A DNA stretch of 38,426 bases from contig JACQJD010000079.1 in assembly GCA_016198185.1 (NCBI GenBank), forward strand, positions 1 through 38,426. The letters run 5' to 3'. Positions 8,318 to 17,785 of the stretch are shown piece after piece. The notes under the pieces are model-generated. The model did no database searches and was not told the origin of the DNA. It worked only from the letters and a program-made list of their open reading frames with translations. This DNA is from Deltaproteobacteria bacterium (GTDB taxonomy: Bacteria > Bdellovibrionota > JACOXK01 > 2-02-FULL-40-11). Made by a program: the position numbers and the translations under genes. Each line of letters opens with the position of its first letter. Position 1 is the first letter of the stretch.

Positions 8318-11300
8318 TTACTCTTCCCCAATAGCGTCACTATAGAATTCTGGGGCAGCGGCTGTGCTAAAGGGAATCACCCATGGAAGGGGTATGGCAG
8401 AAACCGAAAAGCAATTCATAGAATACGTACATTCTCCGTACGGATTACGACCACTTTGAACTGCGCACTGAGGTACACTGAAAGAAAAAGATTTCATCGA
8501 ACTTCCACACGTGTATTTTTGAATACCAACGTAAGCGTTGTTAATGCTGATTTCGTAATCTGTGTTTGGTTCAAACTTTGCATCAAATCGAAATTCATAG
8601 GGTGGCCCACCGATTTGTTGCCCAGGATATTTCACATTTCTCGTTTTATCGATCAACGTCACATTTTCAATAACCGTATAATAAAAATCGGAAGAAGGCG
8701 TTACCCCAAATTTAATTTCCTGCTTCGCATAATAAATGGCATAAGGATCATTCGCTTCATATTGTTTTCGCGTTGCTGGATTTAAAGCCCCTCGCCACAA
8801 CTCTCGCAATCTCAAATTCGTTCGGTATTGATGCGTCACGTGAAGCCCAATGGAAGAGGCAGGATCACAGGCCGCCTGCCCTTCTGAATTCGTTCTGGGA
8901 TGGATTTCAATATTTTTGGTTGCAATTTCTCTTCGAGTGGGCGGCCATGTTTTCGTTGGGTTTACATTTTTAAATACTTTGATTTGAAAATCTTTCTTCT
9001 CTCGAGACATCAACGATTCAAAAGAAAACGCAGCCACATGTCCACCCCCACCTTCTAAATGCCGAACATGGTCTTGCGGAAAGGCAATTTTTTGAGCGCC
9101 AGACCACACTTCAAATTCAATTTCAATATCATCCCCAAAAGCCGATAGATAGGCCAAAGGATGATCAAACCAAAGATAAACCCAATTTTTCGCCAATTGG
9201 TTTAAAGAACACGTTAACCTTCCATCCACCGGGAACATGCCTCTCACCAAAGAAGCAGCCTCATCACAATTGATTTTGAGCTCCTCTAAAATAGTTCTTG
9301 CATGACTAAAAATTTCTGTCACGTTTAGCCAGGCTGTGGTGGTCTTGTTTTCAGGATAAGAAAGATTTTGAAGCGGGTGAAGTTCAAGATCACAGTTGGG
9401 CTCAATTTTTGCGATACAGGTTTCTTTGGCAATCTCTGCAAGTTTTAAACCTTCGGCGTAATCCAACTTCAGTTGCGCAATGCCCTGATCCACTGATTCT
9501 TTTTTAACACTCAGTGATGAAAAAGCTTCTTTTTGGGCCTTAGCCTCTGGGGCATCTTTATCTGCACATTTTAATGTATCCAGATAAAAATCTCTTTCAA
9601 ACCGTGCTTTTTGTTTTGCCGTTTCGCACAGCCGCTGATCAAAGCTGGGTGAGAGCGTTTGGCAGCGATCTGCTTCATCGACCAGAGCAAGTTCGATGTC
9701 TCTTTTCTTATGCTTACAGGTTGTCTGCCACATCTTAAATTCAAAGTCTGCAGCCTCAAACTTTTGCTGAAAGGGACTCAATTCTTGTAGAAGCGCTTGC
9801 GAGTTTGTTCGTAGCACCGACACTTCGGTTTGTAAGGCCCCTTGATAGTCCGCTTCACAAGCTTTCTGGGCCTGCCGTTTTACAATTTTCATTTGATAGG
9901 AAACATCGATGTGGCCCAGAAGCGTCATCTCCATGAGTTTTGACCGCGTCGTTTTTAAAAAGTCATCAAAGTTTTTTAACTGATCCACCATCATTTTTTG
10001 TTCCATCTGTAATCTATAAATTTCACTCCACTTTCGTCGGTATTGCTCCAGCAGTTTGTCATAATAATGGCTGATCAGTGCCTCTATGGAATCCACCCCA
10101 AAAGATAAGCTAAGTTTAAATCTCACCTCCGCCCCACCTTTCGTGATCTCGGTAACTGCGATTGCAATTTTTTCAGAGAGCAATCGAAGGAGAGCGGCAA
10201 TGTCTTCGAACTCTGCCGCATGTAAAGTCTTTGCAATTTGATTGATCAGCGCAGCCAACCCCTCCAAAAGACTTTTAATGAGCACTGTTTCGGCATTATC
10301 AAACAGTTCATCTTTGAGTGCATCGACGGTGCGTTTCATTAAAAGCCGATACCCTCCGAGAACCACTTCCAACACTTTCAGTCCAATGGCGGCTTTCATG
10401 GTTTCATCAAACTGCTCTTGAACAATGCCTTCGGCCTCTTCAAGTTGTCTTCTGGCACGAAGAAGCTCATATTCACGCTCGAGATGCTCTTTTAAAGAGC
10501 TTAAATTTGCTTGAATCGCCCAATCCAGTCTGCTTTGTAATTTTTCAAGGATGGAATACATTTTTTTAAGATTACATAAATTCGCACCCTTAAAGCCGCG
10601 ATCTTCTTCGCAGCTTTTTGCCTGGGTTAAAAGTCGCGTATATTCCGTTCGGATACCTTCCCCCTCTGTTTGAATCGCCTGGATCGACGGAGATACCTCC
10701 GCAGCACTTGGAGGAATAAATGAACTTGCCGTAACATCTTTCAAAAATGACTCATGGGACTTACGGGTACTGAGCTGTCGTTCCACGCTTTCTTGGTCCA
10801 TTTGAATTCTTAAATACTCTAGCGCTTCATCCCACGTCAGCTGCCCATCATTTTGCGCAAAGGCTGAATGAACCAAATGTGGCCGAGGAAAATGCAGCTT
10901 TCCCAGCGTTTGAGTTCGTGTCTTAAAATGAAGCCAAAGGGAAGGCGTTAAAACAAGAGCGTTTTGGGCAAGGGGATTATTCCGAATCATAAAATACATT
11001 TTTTCTTCTTCAGAATTTTGAGATGAAACCATTGCAATTTTATCAATGATGAGCTCGGCACCGTCTGCTGCAAGGACCGTTTGATACAGGGGACCTGAAA
11101 ACGTATCCGTGAGGTCAAATGGAAGTTGATACTGTGCTTGGGTTTTTAACCATTGCTCGGCATTTTGTTGGGTAATCGACTTTAAACCTAATTTCCCTCT
11201 AAAATCCAAGAGGAGCACTCTTTTTGACTTAAAGAACCGATCCAACATCATGTAAACAGGCGGGGCTAAAGTCGATGAAGAAGGTGTGATTTTAGGTTTC

Positions 11301-11860
11301 CACATTTTGTCTTTGAATGCTGGATCATTCACATTTAGAAAATAGCTCCAATAATAATATAATTTTTCAATAGAGGATTCTGTAAGATCTTGTGAAAATT
11401 GAGGATTCAATAAAAAAGCGAAGTCATGGATGGTAATTTTTCCATCGCCATTTTTATCTAAACGACCTTTGGAGGATGGCACTTGATCCAAAGCTGGGAA
11501 AAGCTGTGGTGCTTCTGCTTCACTGTGAAAAAGATGTTCAGCGAGGGTTTCTTTATCTTTTGTGGCAAGTGCCTTTCCATTTTTTTGTAGGTAGTTTTCA
11601 ATAAAAACACGGCCTTCTTCTTTGGTCAACATTTCAACCCCTGGGGGAAAATAAGAAATGAGCTCTTCAAAACTTAAGGTCGAAAGAGCTTGGGAGGTCT
11701 CAGCAAATGTGACTTGAGTTGGGCTTGATGAAATACCCGAAGACTGATTTCCACGGTCACCACCCCCGCCGCCGCCTCCTCCTCCACAAGCCACACCATA
11801 AAAAGCACAGGCCATCAGGCACACTATATTTTTTTTGATCTTTTGCATGTCAGTCATCAT
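8318..11860 (-). CDS. Large coiled-coil lipoprotein with Cys-polyGly tether and EF-hand-like motifs
   Basis: LMACAFYGVACGGGGGGGGGDRGN lipobox; LDKNGDGKITIHDFAFLL EF-hand loop and NDGQLTWDEALEYL; long charged helical middle region. Confidence 0.75.
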   Translation of the reverse strand: MMTDMQKIKKNIVCLMACAFYGVACGGGGGGGGGDRGNQSSGISSSPTQVTFAETSQALSTLSFEELISYFPPGVEMLTKEEGRVFIENYLQKNGKALATKDKETLAEHLFHSEAEAPQLFPALDQVPSSKGRLDKNGDGKITIHDFAFLLNPQFSQDLTESSIEKLYYYWSYFLNVNDPAFKDKMWKPKITPSSSTLAPPVYMMLDRFFKSKRVLLLDFRGKLGLKSITQQNAEQWLKTQAQYQLPFDLTDTFSGPLYQTVLAADGAELIIDKIAMVSSQNSEEEKMYFMIRNNPLAQNALVLTPSLWLHFKTRTQTLGKLHFPRPHLVHSAFAQNDGQLTWDEALEYLRIQMDQESVERQLSTRKSHESFLKDVTASSFIPPSAAEVSPSIQAIQTEGEGIRTEYTRLLTQAKSCEEDRGFKGANLCNLKKMYSILEKLQSRLDWAIQANLSSLKEHLEREYELLRARRQLEEAEGIVQEQFDETMKAAIGLKVLEVVLGGYRLLMKRTVDALKDELFDNAETVLIKSLLEGLAALINQIAKTLHAAEFEDIAALLRLLSEKIAIAVTEITKGGAEVRFKLSLSFGVDSIEALISHYYDKLLEQYRRKWSEIYRLQMEQKMMVDQLKNFDDFLKTTRSKLMEMTLLGHIDVSYQMKIVKRQAQKACEADYQGALQTEVSVLRTNSQALLQELSPFQQKFEAADFEFKMWQTTCKHKKRDIELALVDEADRCQTLSPSFDQRLCETAKQKARFERDFYLDTLKCADKDAPEAKAQKEAFSSLSVKKESVDQGIAQLKLDYAEGLKLAEIAKETCIAKIEPNCDLELHPLQNLSYPENKTTTAWLNVTEIFSHARTILEELKINCDEAASLVRGMFPVDGRLTCSLNQLAKNWVYLWFDHPLAYLSAFGDDIEIEFEVWSGAQKIAFPQDHVRHLEGGGGHVAAFSFESLMSREKKDFQIKVFKNVNPTKTWPPTRREIATKNIEIHPRTNSEGQAACDPASSIGLHVTHQYRTNLRLRELWRGALNPATRKQYEANDPYAIYYAKQEIKFGVTPSSDFYYTVIENVTLIDKTRNVKYPGQQIGGPPYEFRFDAKFEPNTDYEISINNAYVGIQKYTCGSSMKSFSFSVPQCAVQSGRNPYGECTYSMNCFSVSAIPLPWVIPFSTAAAPEFYSDAIGEE

Positions 11861-11969
11861 GAAACGTGTTTTCTACCTACGTACCACTTGATACACATTT
11901 ATATTTTACCGATTTTTAAAAAGAACGCTACTTTATAAAAAGAAACATTAAAATATCATTAAAAAGATT

Positions 11970-11998
11970 TTGACATCGGGAGTATGAGATACGATATA
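11970..11998 (+). promoter_or_regulatory. Putative sigma-70 promoter upstream of tRNA-Ala
   Basis: TTGACA-N17-GATATA. Confidence 0.4.
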
Positions 11999-12059
11999 AC
12001 ACTTTGCTTACGGTGAAACCGGATATTTAAAACGTTGAGAGCCTAGAACGGCTCAGAAT

Positions 12060-12078
12060 AAAGATGTGGGCCTGTAGC
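12060..12078 (+). repeat. 19-bp direct repeat, copy 1 (partial tRNA-Ala 5' end)
   Basis: AAAGATGTGGGCCTGTAGC, identical to 12172-12190. Confidence 0.9.
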
Positions 12079-12166
12079 CGAGCGAAGCGAGTCCCGAGGA
12101 CAAAGCCACTTGTGGCGAAGTCCGAGGGATCTCATCGAAAAGAAGAGATCCTTCGCTCAGGATGAC
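12075..12166. repeat. Dispersed palindromic repeat, copy B, located between the 19-bp direct repeats
   Basis: GAGCGAAGCGAG...CGAGGGATCTC-ATCGAAAAGAA-GAGATCCTTCGCTCAGGATGAC; right half closely matches copy A. Confidence 0.6.
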
Positions 12167-12171
12167 GAGCC

Positions 12172-12190
12172 AAAGATGTGGGCCTGTAGC
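12172..12190 (+). repeat. 19-bp direct repeat, copy 2 (spans tRNA-Ala 5' end)
   Basis: AAAGATGTGGGCCTGTAGC. Confidence 0.9.
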
Positions 12191-12255
12191 TCATTTGGGA
12201 GAGCGCTTCAATGGCATTGAAGAGGTAGCTGGTTCGATCCCAGTCAGGTCCACCA
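12180..12255 (+). tRNA. tRNA-Ala (anticodon GGC), CCA encoded
   Basis: 76 nt cloverleaf: acceptor GGGCCTG/CAGGTCC, anticodon arm CTTCA-ATGGCAT-TGAAG, T arm GCTGG-TTCGATC-CCAGT, ACCA end. Confidence 0.93.
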
Positions 12256-12333
12256 TTTGAATATTTTAATAGAATGGGACAAAAACAAAGCGTTGTTGAC
12301 ATTGAAACATATCCTGATCTTACAATAAAAAAA

Positions 12334-12361
12334 ATGAGAAGCGTCCTCCCTCGCTTCTCAT
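12334..12361 (-). terminator. Rho-independent terminator for PEP-CTERM gene
   Basis: On - strand ATGAGAAGCG-AGGGAGGA-CGCTTCTCAT followed by T8 (TTTTTTTTATTG continuing from stem). Confidence 0.85.
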
Positions 12362-12381
12362 GTAAATAGAAAGGTTAGTGA

Positions 12382-12843
12382 TTAGATAATCTTTCGATAA
12401 CGGATCAATCCAAATCCAAACACCAAGAGCCCAATGCCAAACAGCGCTTGTCCTTCCGGTTCCGGCGCTCCTGGAGGTGTTCTCGGCGATTGAAGTTGAG
12501 AGAAAATGCTTCTGGAACTTGTGTTGTTTTGGCTGCCTCGAGTATTATCTCGATCGCCACTACCCCATTGGATACGCAACGTTCCGGATGCACTGCCCGT
12601 CACTCTTTGGGTGTCCACAACGGCTACCGCAGATGAAATACCTCTGATCGTAATACTGTCATCTGTTTTGGTTACCGTGGCCCCTCCTCCTATAGCCGCA
12701 TGATCTGAACTATCGGACTGAGAGGTTACCGTGGCTTTTGCACTACCACCACCCGATGCATTCACATCGTCATCTGTCCAACCCTGTGGCATTGCAAACC
12801 CCATCATCATCCCTATCATCAAAATATAAAAACATTTTTTCAC
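12382..12843 (-). CDS. PEP-CTERM sorting-signal exported protein (Ser/Thr/Gly-rich)
   Basis: N-terminal signal peptide MKKCFYILMIGMMMGFAM; C-terminal APEPEGQALFGIGLLVFGFGLIRYRKII = PEP motif + TM + basic tail. GTG at 12843 is better spaced from AGGAGG than the ORF-track start at 12852. Confidence 0.75.
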   Translation of the reverse strand: MKKCFYILMIGMMMGFAMPQGWTDDDVNASGGGSAKATVTSQSDSSDHAAIGGGATVTKTDDSITIRGISSAVAVVDTQRVTGSASGTLRIQWGSGDRDNTRGSQNNTSSRSIFSQLQSPRTPPGAPEPEGQALFGIGLLVFGFGLIRYRKII

Positions 12844-12876
12844 TTCTCTCACCTCCTATCAACGTTCTACAAGGCC

Positions 12877-12882
12877 AGTATA
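12877..12882 (-). promoter_or_regulatory. Putative -10 (TATACT) for PEP-CTERM gene
   Basis: GGTATACTGG on - strand, ~30 bp upstream of SD AGGAGG. Confidence 0.35.
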
Positions 12883-12908
12883 CCTCTCTTTCAATGCTCC
12901 GAATGAAA

Positions 12909-12932
12909 TTTTCATGAGCCTTTTCATGAGCC
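12909..12932. repeat. Two exact tandem 12-bp repeats in divergent promoter region
   Basis: TTTTCATGAGCC TTTTCATGAGCC. Confidence 0.85.
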
Positions 12933-12988
12933 TTTAATGAATTTTTAATATTAGACTTGAAAGATCCGCTTTGATAGAGTTTTGCCAC

Positions 12989-15199
12989 ATGAAACCCTTA
13001 CCCTTATCTCAACCTAAGCCAAGCTGCTGTCATTCAGCACAACCTAAAAAAATACCCACACCCCCTTCCTCCCAAAATGCCATGTACACCTGCCCCATGC
13101 ATCCCGAAGTTCAAAACAAAGGGCCTGGCAGTTGTCCAAAGTGCGGTATGGCATTGGAACCCACAGCGTTAGAGGTATCAAGCTCTCTAGATCATTCGGA
13201 GCTTAAGGATATGACACGTCGATTTTGGATTTCTGCTTTTTTCACCTTACCGATTGTTCTTTTGATGATGGGAGACCACGTGCTTGGCCTCACCTTCTTA
13301 CAAAAATTTTCTGCCCAAGCCAAATCTTACGTCTCATTGTTTTTGTCTTTGGTCCCGTGTGTATGGGCAGCTCTCCCCTTTTATCAACGCGCCATAGAAT
13401 CGGTTCGTCATCAAAGCCTCAATATGTTTTCACTGATTGGGTTGGGGGTGAGCATGGCTTTCCTCTATAGTGCCATGGCAACGCTCTTTCCTCAGCTCTT
13501 CCCAGATTCTTTTCGAGACAGCCATGGTCAAGTGGCCATTTATTTTGAATCTGCCTCCGTCATTGTAACCCTCATTGTATTAGGACAGATTTTGGAGCTT
13601 CGAGCGCGAGCAAAAACCAGTAGCGCCATTCAAAAATTATTAGGGCTTGCCCCTAAAACCGCACGCATCGTTCAAGAAGATGGTTCTGAAACAGATATCC
13701 TCCTTGAAAACATCGCTCGCGGACATCACCTTCGCGTACGCCCGGGTGAAAAAGTTCCCGTCGATGGCATCCTGCTATCCGGACAAAGCGCCATAGATGA
13801 ATCCATGATGACGGGCGAGCCATTGCCCGTTGAAAAAAAATCCGGAGATAACGTCATTGCCGGTAGCCTCAATGGAAACGGAAGTTTCATCATGGAAGCT
13901 CAAAAAATTGGCGCTGAGACCTTGCTGGCCAGGATCATAGAACTGGTGTCCCAAGCCCAACGAAGCCAAGCCCCCATCCAAAGGTTGGCCGACCGCATTT
14001 CCAAGTATTTTGTTCCTGCCGTCATCGGTGTTGCCATTCTATCCTTTATTCTCTGGGCAATCTTTGGACCAGAACCTCAAATGGCTTACGCTCTGCTGAG
14101 TGCTGTTTCCGTCCTCATCATCGCCTGCCCTTGTGCCTTGGGGTTGGCCACCCCCATGTCTATTATGGTAGCCACAGGTCGCGGCGCAACCATGGGAATT
14201 TTATTCAAACACGCCCAAGCCCTGGAAAACTTTCACAAGGTAGATACCTTGGTTGTCGACAAAACAGGAACGCTCACCCAGGGAAAACCCACGTGCACCA
14301 CCTTCAAATCGGTGGGACTGCTTTCGGAAAATGAATTATTCGGTTTGATGGCGAGCCTCGAAAAAGCAAGTGAACACCCTCTTTCAGCAGCCATCTTAAA
14401 AGCAGCGGCCGAGCGAGGGATCTCAACTCTCGAAAATGTTTCAGAGTTCAAGTCCATTACCGGAAAAGGCCTCCAAGGCATCGTGCATGGCAAGAAAGTG
14501 GCTCTTGGGAATGCCTCTCTCCTGAAAGACTTGGGAATTTCCATAGACGCTATCTTCAAAGAAGTAGACCTCCTCGCCCAAGAAGGCCAAACGATCATGT
14601 TCATGGTAATCGATCATGTGCTTGCAGGATACATAGGCGTTTGCGACCCCATAAAACCCTCAACACCCCATGCCATGGCGGATCTCCATCGAGAAGGACT
14701 TAAGATCATGATGGTGACAGGCGATGCAACGGCAACGGCTCATGCCGTCGGGAAAAAACTCGGCATTGATTATATCCAAGCACAAGTATTGCCAGAACAA
14801 AAATTAGAAATTGTTAAAAAACTTGAGCAAGAGGGGAAATATGTCGCCATGGCGGGCGATGGCATCAATGATGCCCCTGCCTTAGCACTAGCCCACATTG
14901 GAATTGCGATGGGAACCGGAACGGATATCGCCATGGAAAGTGCCTCCGTCACACTGGTGAAAGGCGATTTGGAAGCCATTTCCAAAGCCAGAAAATTGAG
15001 TCACCTGACCATGACCAATATCAAACAAAATCTTTTTTTTGCATTTTTCTACAATGGGCTTGGCATTCCGATTGCCGCAGGACTTTTGTACCCTTTTTTT
15101 GGCATTGTTCTCTCCCCCATGATTGCGGCCTTGGCCATGAGCTTTAGTTCTGTGTCTGTTATTTTAAATGCGTTAAGATTAAAAAAATTAACCCTGTAA
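12989..15199 (+). CDS. copA: Copper-type P1B ATPase with N-terminal heavy-metal-binding YHS-like motif
   Basis: [60 protein letters not shown]-terminal [13 protein letters not shown]...[15 protein letters not shown]-track start 12971 also possible. Confidence 0.92.
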   Translation: MKPLPLSQPKPSCCHSAQPKKIPTPPSSQNAMYTCPMHPEVQNKGPGSCPKCGMALEPTALEVSSSLDHSELKDMTRRFWISAFFTLPIVLLMMGDHVLGLTFLQKFSAQAKSYVSLFLSLVPCVWAALPFYQRAIESVRHQSLNMFSLIGLGVSMAFLYSAMATLFPQLFPDSFRDSHGQVAIYFESASVIVTLIVLGQILELRARAKTSSAIQKLLGLAPKTARIVQEDGSETDILLENIARGHHLRVRPGEKVPVDGILLSGQSAIDESMMTGEPLPVEKKSGDNVIAGSLNGNGSFIMEAQKIGAETLLARIIELVSQAQRSQAPIQRLADRISKYFVPAVIGVAILSFILWAIFGPEPQMAYALLSAVSVLIIACPCALGLATPMSIMVATGRGATMGILFKHAQALENFHKVDTLVVDKTGTLTQGKPTCTTFKSVGLLSENELFGLMASLEKASEHPLSAAILKAAAERGISTLENVSEFKSITGKGLQGIVHGKKVALGNASLLKDLGISIDAIFKEVDLLAQEGQTIMFMVIDHVLAGYIGVCDPIKPSTPHAMADLHREGLKIMMVTGDATATAHAVGKKLGIDYIQAQVLPEQKLEIVKKLEQEGKYVAMAGDGINDAPALALAHIGIAMGTGTDIAMESASVTLVKGDLEAISKARKLSHLTMTNIKQNLFFAFFYNGLGIPIAAGLLYPFFGIVLSPMIAALAMSFSSVSVILNALRLKKLTL

Positions 15200-15247
15200 G
15201 CTCTCTGAACGCTGAACGCCACACTGCCAACACAAAATCTTAATGTG

Positions 15248-15275
15248 TTGACTTCAAGAAGCGCATGGCTATAAA
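15248..15275 (+). promoter_or_regulatory. Putative sigma-70 promoter for CDS 15285
   Basis: TTGACT-N16-TATAAA, but -10 only 9 nt from ATG (would give near-leaderless mRNA). Confidence 0.3.
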
Positions 15276-15284
15276 AAATGTCTC

Positions 15285-16850
15285 ATGTTTAAAAAGCTAC
15301 ACCCTGTTGCTATTTTTTATTTCTGCACCGTCTCAGTGGCATTTTCATATACGTACGAACATCAGGAACTTCGCTCGTTACCTGGACTCATCGCCACTTC
15401 CCTTGAGTCTCAAAGACAACCACAGCATGATTTAAAAATTGACCCCATTCTAAAACTCTATCAACATTTCGACCGCTCTCAACTCTCAGCACAAGATTTT
15501 ATCGAACTCAAATTCCAACTATCGCATTGGAAAAAAATGACCAAAGAGTATCTGCTCAAAAAAATTTCTGAGATCACAGAAGATGACAAAGAGCTTTTTG
15601 TTTATTTGTCTGCACTTCAAAAACTTAAGGTAAAATTATCTCCCTATGAAATAAGAGCCATCGGTCAACACCCTTTTTTAAAATCGATAACGTTACGCCC
15701 CCTGTTTTCTGATCTTCTCAGCCAACAAGGCAGCTTAAAAGAGTGGAAAGAAGAATTTGATCCTGCTTTTTTAAAGAGCCTTTTACCACAAGCAGGACCA
15801 CAAGAAGACATTGCCATTTTTCCCATTCATGCTTCCAAATGGTCCTTTAAAAAATGGGGGGCTTTGGCAGAATTTTCTCACTATGCATTTAAAGGCGATG
15901 AACTCCACTACCGCGGGTTAACGCTACGCGCTGGCGATTTTCTGGTGGCCAATCTTACTCACAAAGGAGACGGGGTCTACACCATGCTTTTTGATCCAAG
16001 ATGTTCCTTTTCGCATTTTGCTTATGTGGCTTTTCTAGAACAAGATGGAAAAAAATATCCAGCTGCCATTGAAATTTATGAATTCGGCGTAAGAGCTGTT
16101 CCTTTAAGCACGTTTTTATCTCCTTACTTTTCACCTTATCTTGAGGTGTATCGATTAAAATCAGTTCCTAAAAATTGGGCTGCTGCCATCAACCAAAAAG
16201 CCAAAGAAATGATTCAGGAAGTCCACGCCTACAATTTTTATTTTGAAGAAGACAATGAAAAATATTTAAGCTGTACAACGGTGGGGACGTGTGCCTTAAG
16301 AAGAACCGGCGTTCTTCCACTCAAAGCCAATGGGATTCTTCAAGGAAATATTGGCGAAAACGTTAAAAAATTGGGCGTTCAAAATTTAAAGGCCTTAAGC
16401 CCCATGGATTATGTTATTTCAGATCGCGTTCAATTTATTGGAACCATTGACAACAATCAGTTTTCAAGTGAGGTTCATAAAGAATTGGTGTTGCGACGGA
16501 TTCGACACCTTTTTGAAATCAAAACGCTCGCCTTCGAAAAATTTCCTTTTAGGTATCGCATCAACCGCTGGGGAATTGAAAAAATTAATAACCGATCTAT
16601 CATCGGAAGTTTATTCATGTGGGCGGAAGGCTTTCGAGCAGAAACGTTCCCACGGGGCCCTATCGATGGCATGGCAATGGTGGAAATTTTAGAAGCCGAA
16701 ACAGCAAAAGCTGTGGAACACGCTCGCTCCATCATTAATCCCCTTATCGACCCTGATTTCCCTTTTTCGATTCACACGTTAGAGGAAAATAAGGATCTTC
16801 AGTCAGAAATTGACCAAACGCTCCCCACCATCGCCCAATGGTTTTATTAA
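15285..16850 (+). CDS. Exported protein, possible permuted papain-like (YiiX-type) cysteine amidase/peptidase
   Basis: Signal peptide; GDFLVANL..., CSFSHFAYVAFLEQDGKKYPAAIEIYEFGVRAVPLSTFLSPYFSPYLEVYRLK, ...YLSCTTVG: His then Cys order as in permuted NlpC/P60 folds. Confidence 0.5.
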   Translation: MFKKLHPVAIFYFCTVSVAFSYTYEHQELRSLPGLIATSLESQRQPQHDLKIDPILKLYQHFDRSQLSAQDFIELKFQLSHWKKMTKEYLLKKISEITEDDKELFVYLSALQKLKVKLSPYEIRAIGQHPFLKSITLRPLFSDLLSQQGSLKEWKEEFDPAFLKSLLPQAGPQEDIAIFPIHASKWSFKKWGALAEFSHYAFKGDELHYRGLTLRAGDFLVANLTHKGDGVYTMLFDPRCSFSHFAYVAFLEQDGKKYPAAIEIYEFGVRAVPLSTFLSPYFSPYLEVYRLKSVPKNWAAAINQKAKEMIQEVHAYNFYFEEDNEKYLSCTTVGTCALRRTGVLPLKANGILQGNIGENVKKLGVQNLKALSPMDYVISDRVQFIGTIDNNQFSSEVHKELVLRRIRHLFEIKTLAFEKFPFRYRINRWGIEKINNRSIIGSLFMWAEGFRAETFPRGPIDGMAMVEILEAETAKAVEHARSIINPLIDPDFPFSIHTLEENKDLQSEIDQTLPTIAQWFY

Positions 16851-17638
16851 CGGGCGCTACCCTTGTAAGCATCACAATAAAAATTGTCATTCAACGCAAA
16901 TGCAGACGTGGTCACTTTTTGGAATCCAATGTCTCTTAAGAGACGAGCCAGGTTCTGCGGACCAAAATACACGAGATGATCCGGTGGGCGAAACCCAGTC
17001 CATTTTTGTCGATTGATTTTTCGATTCCAACACTGAAAGTTGACGGTCTTTAAACTTAGAATTCCTTTGGGATTTAACAAATCAAAACATTTTTGAAGTG
17101 CTGCCTTGGGATCCGAAAAATGCTCGATAATGGAAATCATGGCAATGCCATCAAACGTTTTTCCTTTAAAATCTTCTCTCAAAAAATCACCCACCAGAAT
17201 ATTCACATCCTGCAATGTTTTGGCTTGTTCTCCCAAATAGTTTGAAATTTCAATCCCCGTACACTGAAAATGGGGTTGGGCATGCTTTAAAAAAGCCCCT
17301 GCCCCACATCCCACATCTAAAATAGAGGCCCCCTTTGGCAATTGCGTTGCCAGGCGATTAAAAAATATCTTATTTTTATCTCGACGGGTAAGATTTTTAC
17401 TCCAGCGTTTTAGCTGCGCAAAAAATTTCCGCCCCCTGCTCTTTTGTTTTAAATTTCGCTGTTCAATCTGTTCTTTCGAATAAAAGATCTCCCGACTGCC
17501 CACCGCTCCAAAGGGATGAATTTTGCCAAAAAAACAGTGCTTACAAATTAAAACGGTCCACTTTTCAATTTTATATTTTTCATGCCAATCATCCCTCTGA
17601 CAAACCAAACAAAGATTCATACCTTGATTCATATACAA
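16847..17638 (-). CDS. Class I SAM-dependent methyltransferase with N-terminal Zn-ribbon
   Basis: CLVCQRDDW...LICKHC; GASILDVGCGAGAFLKHA; FDGIAMISIIEHFSDP. Confidence 0.85.
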   Translation of the reverse strand: MYMNQGMNLCLVCQRDDWHEKYKIEKWTVLICKHCFFGKIHPFGAVGSREIFYSKEQIEQRNLKQKSRGRKFFAQLKRWSKNLTRRDKNKIFFNRLATQLPKGASILDVGCGAGAFLKHAQPHFQCTGIEISNYLGEQAKTLQDVNILVGDFLREDFKGKTFDGIAMISIIEHFSDPKAALQKCFDLLNPKGILSLKTVNFQCWNRKINRQKWTGFRPPDHLVYFGPQNLARLLRDIGFQKVTTSAFALNDNFYCDAYKGSAR

Positions 17639-17710
17639 GATTTAAAAAACTGTAAACATTGAAAACAAACCACCTCTTTTTTACATAGGGTCACCATGGT
17701 TCCTAAAAAT

Positions 17711-17760
17711 AGAAGCCACAAAAGACAAATGATTTTGAGCAGTTAGCTTTTTTGGCTTCT
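17711..17760. repeat. Inverted repeat abutting the -24 element
   Basis: AGAAGCCACAAAAG-N22-CTTTTTTGGCTTCT (12/14 pairs). Confidence 0.7.
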
Positions 17761-17775
17761 GGCATCAGATTTGCA
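17760..17775 (+). promoter_or_regulatory. Putative sigma-54 (-24/-12) promoter of candidate sRNA
   Basis: TGGCATCAGATTTGCA vs consensus TGGCACRNNNNTTGCW, exact GG-N10-GC spacing, intergenic. Confidence 0.6.
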
Positions 17776-17785
17776 ACACCCTGGG

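Noticed and set aside
15061-15076. TGGCATTCCGATTGCC sigma-54-like match
   Set aside because: Lies inside the P-type ATPase coding sequence and over 200 bp from the next gene; treated as a chance match.
17336-17351. TGGCAATTGCGTTGCC sigma-54-like match
   Set aside because: Antisense within the methyltransferase CDS with no downstream + strand gene nearby; shows that chance matches do occur in this window.
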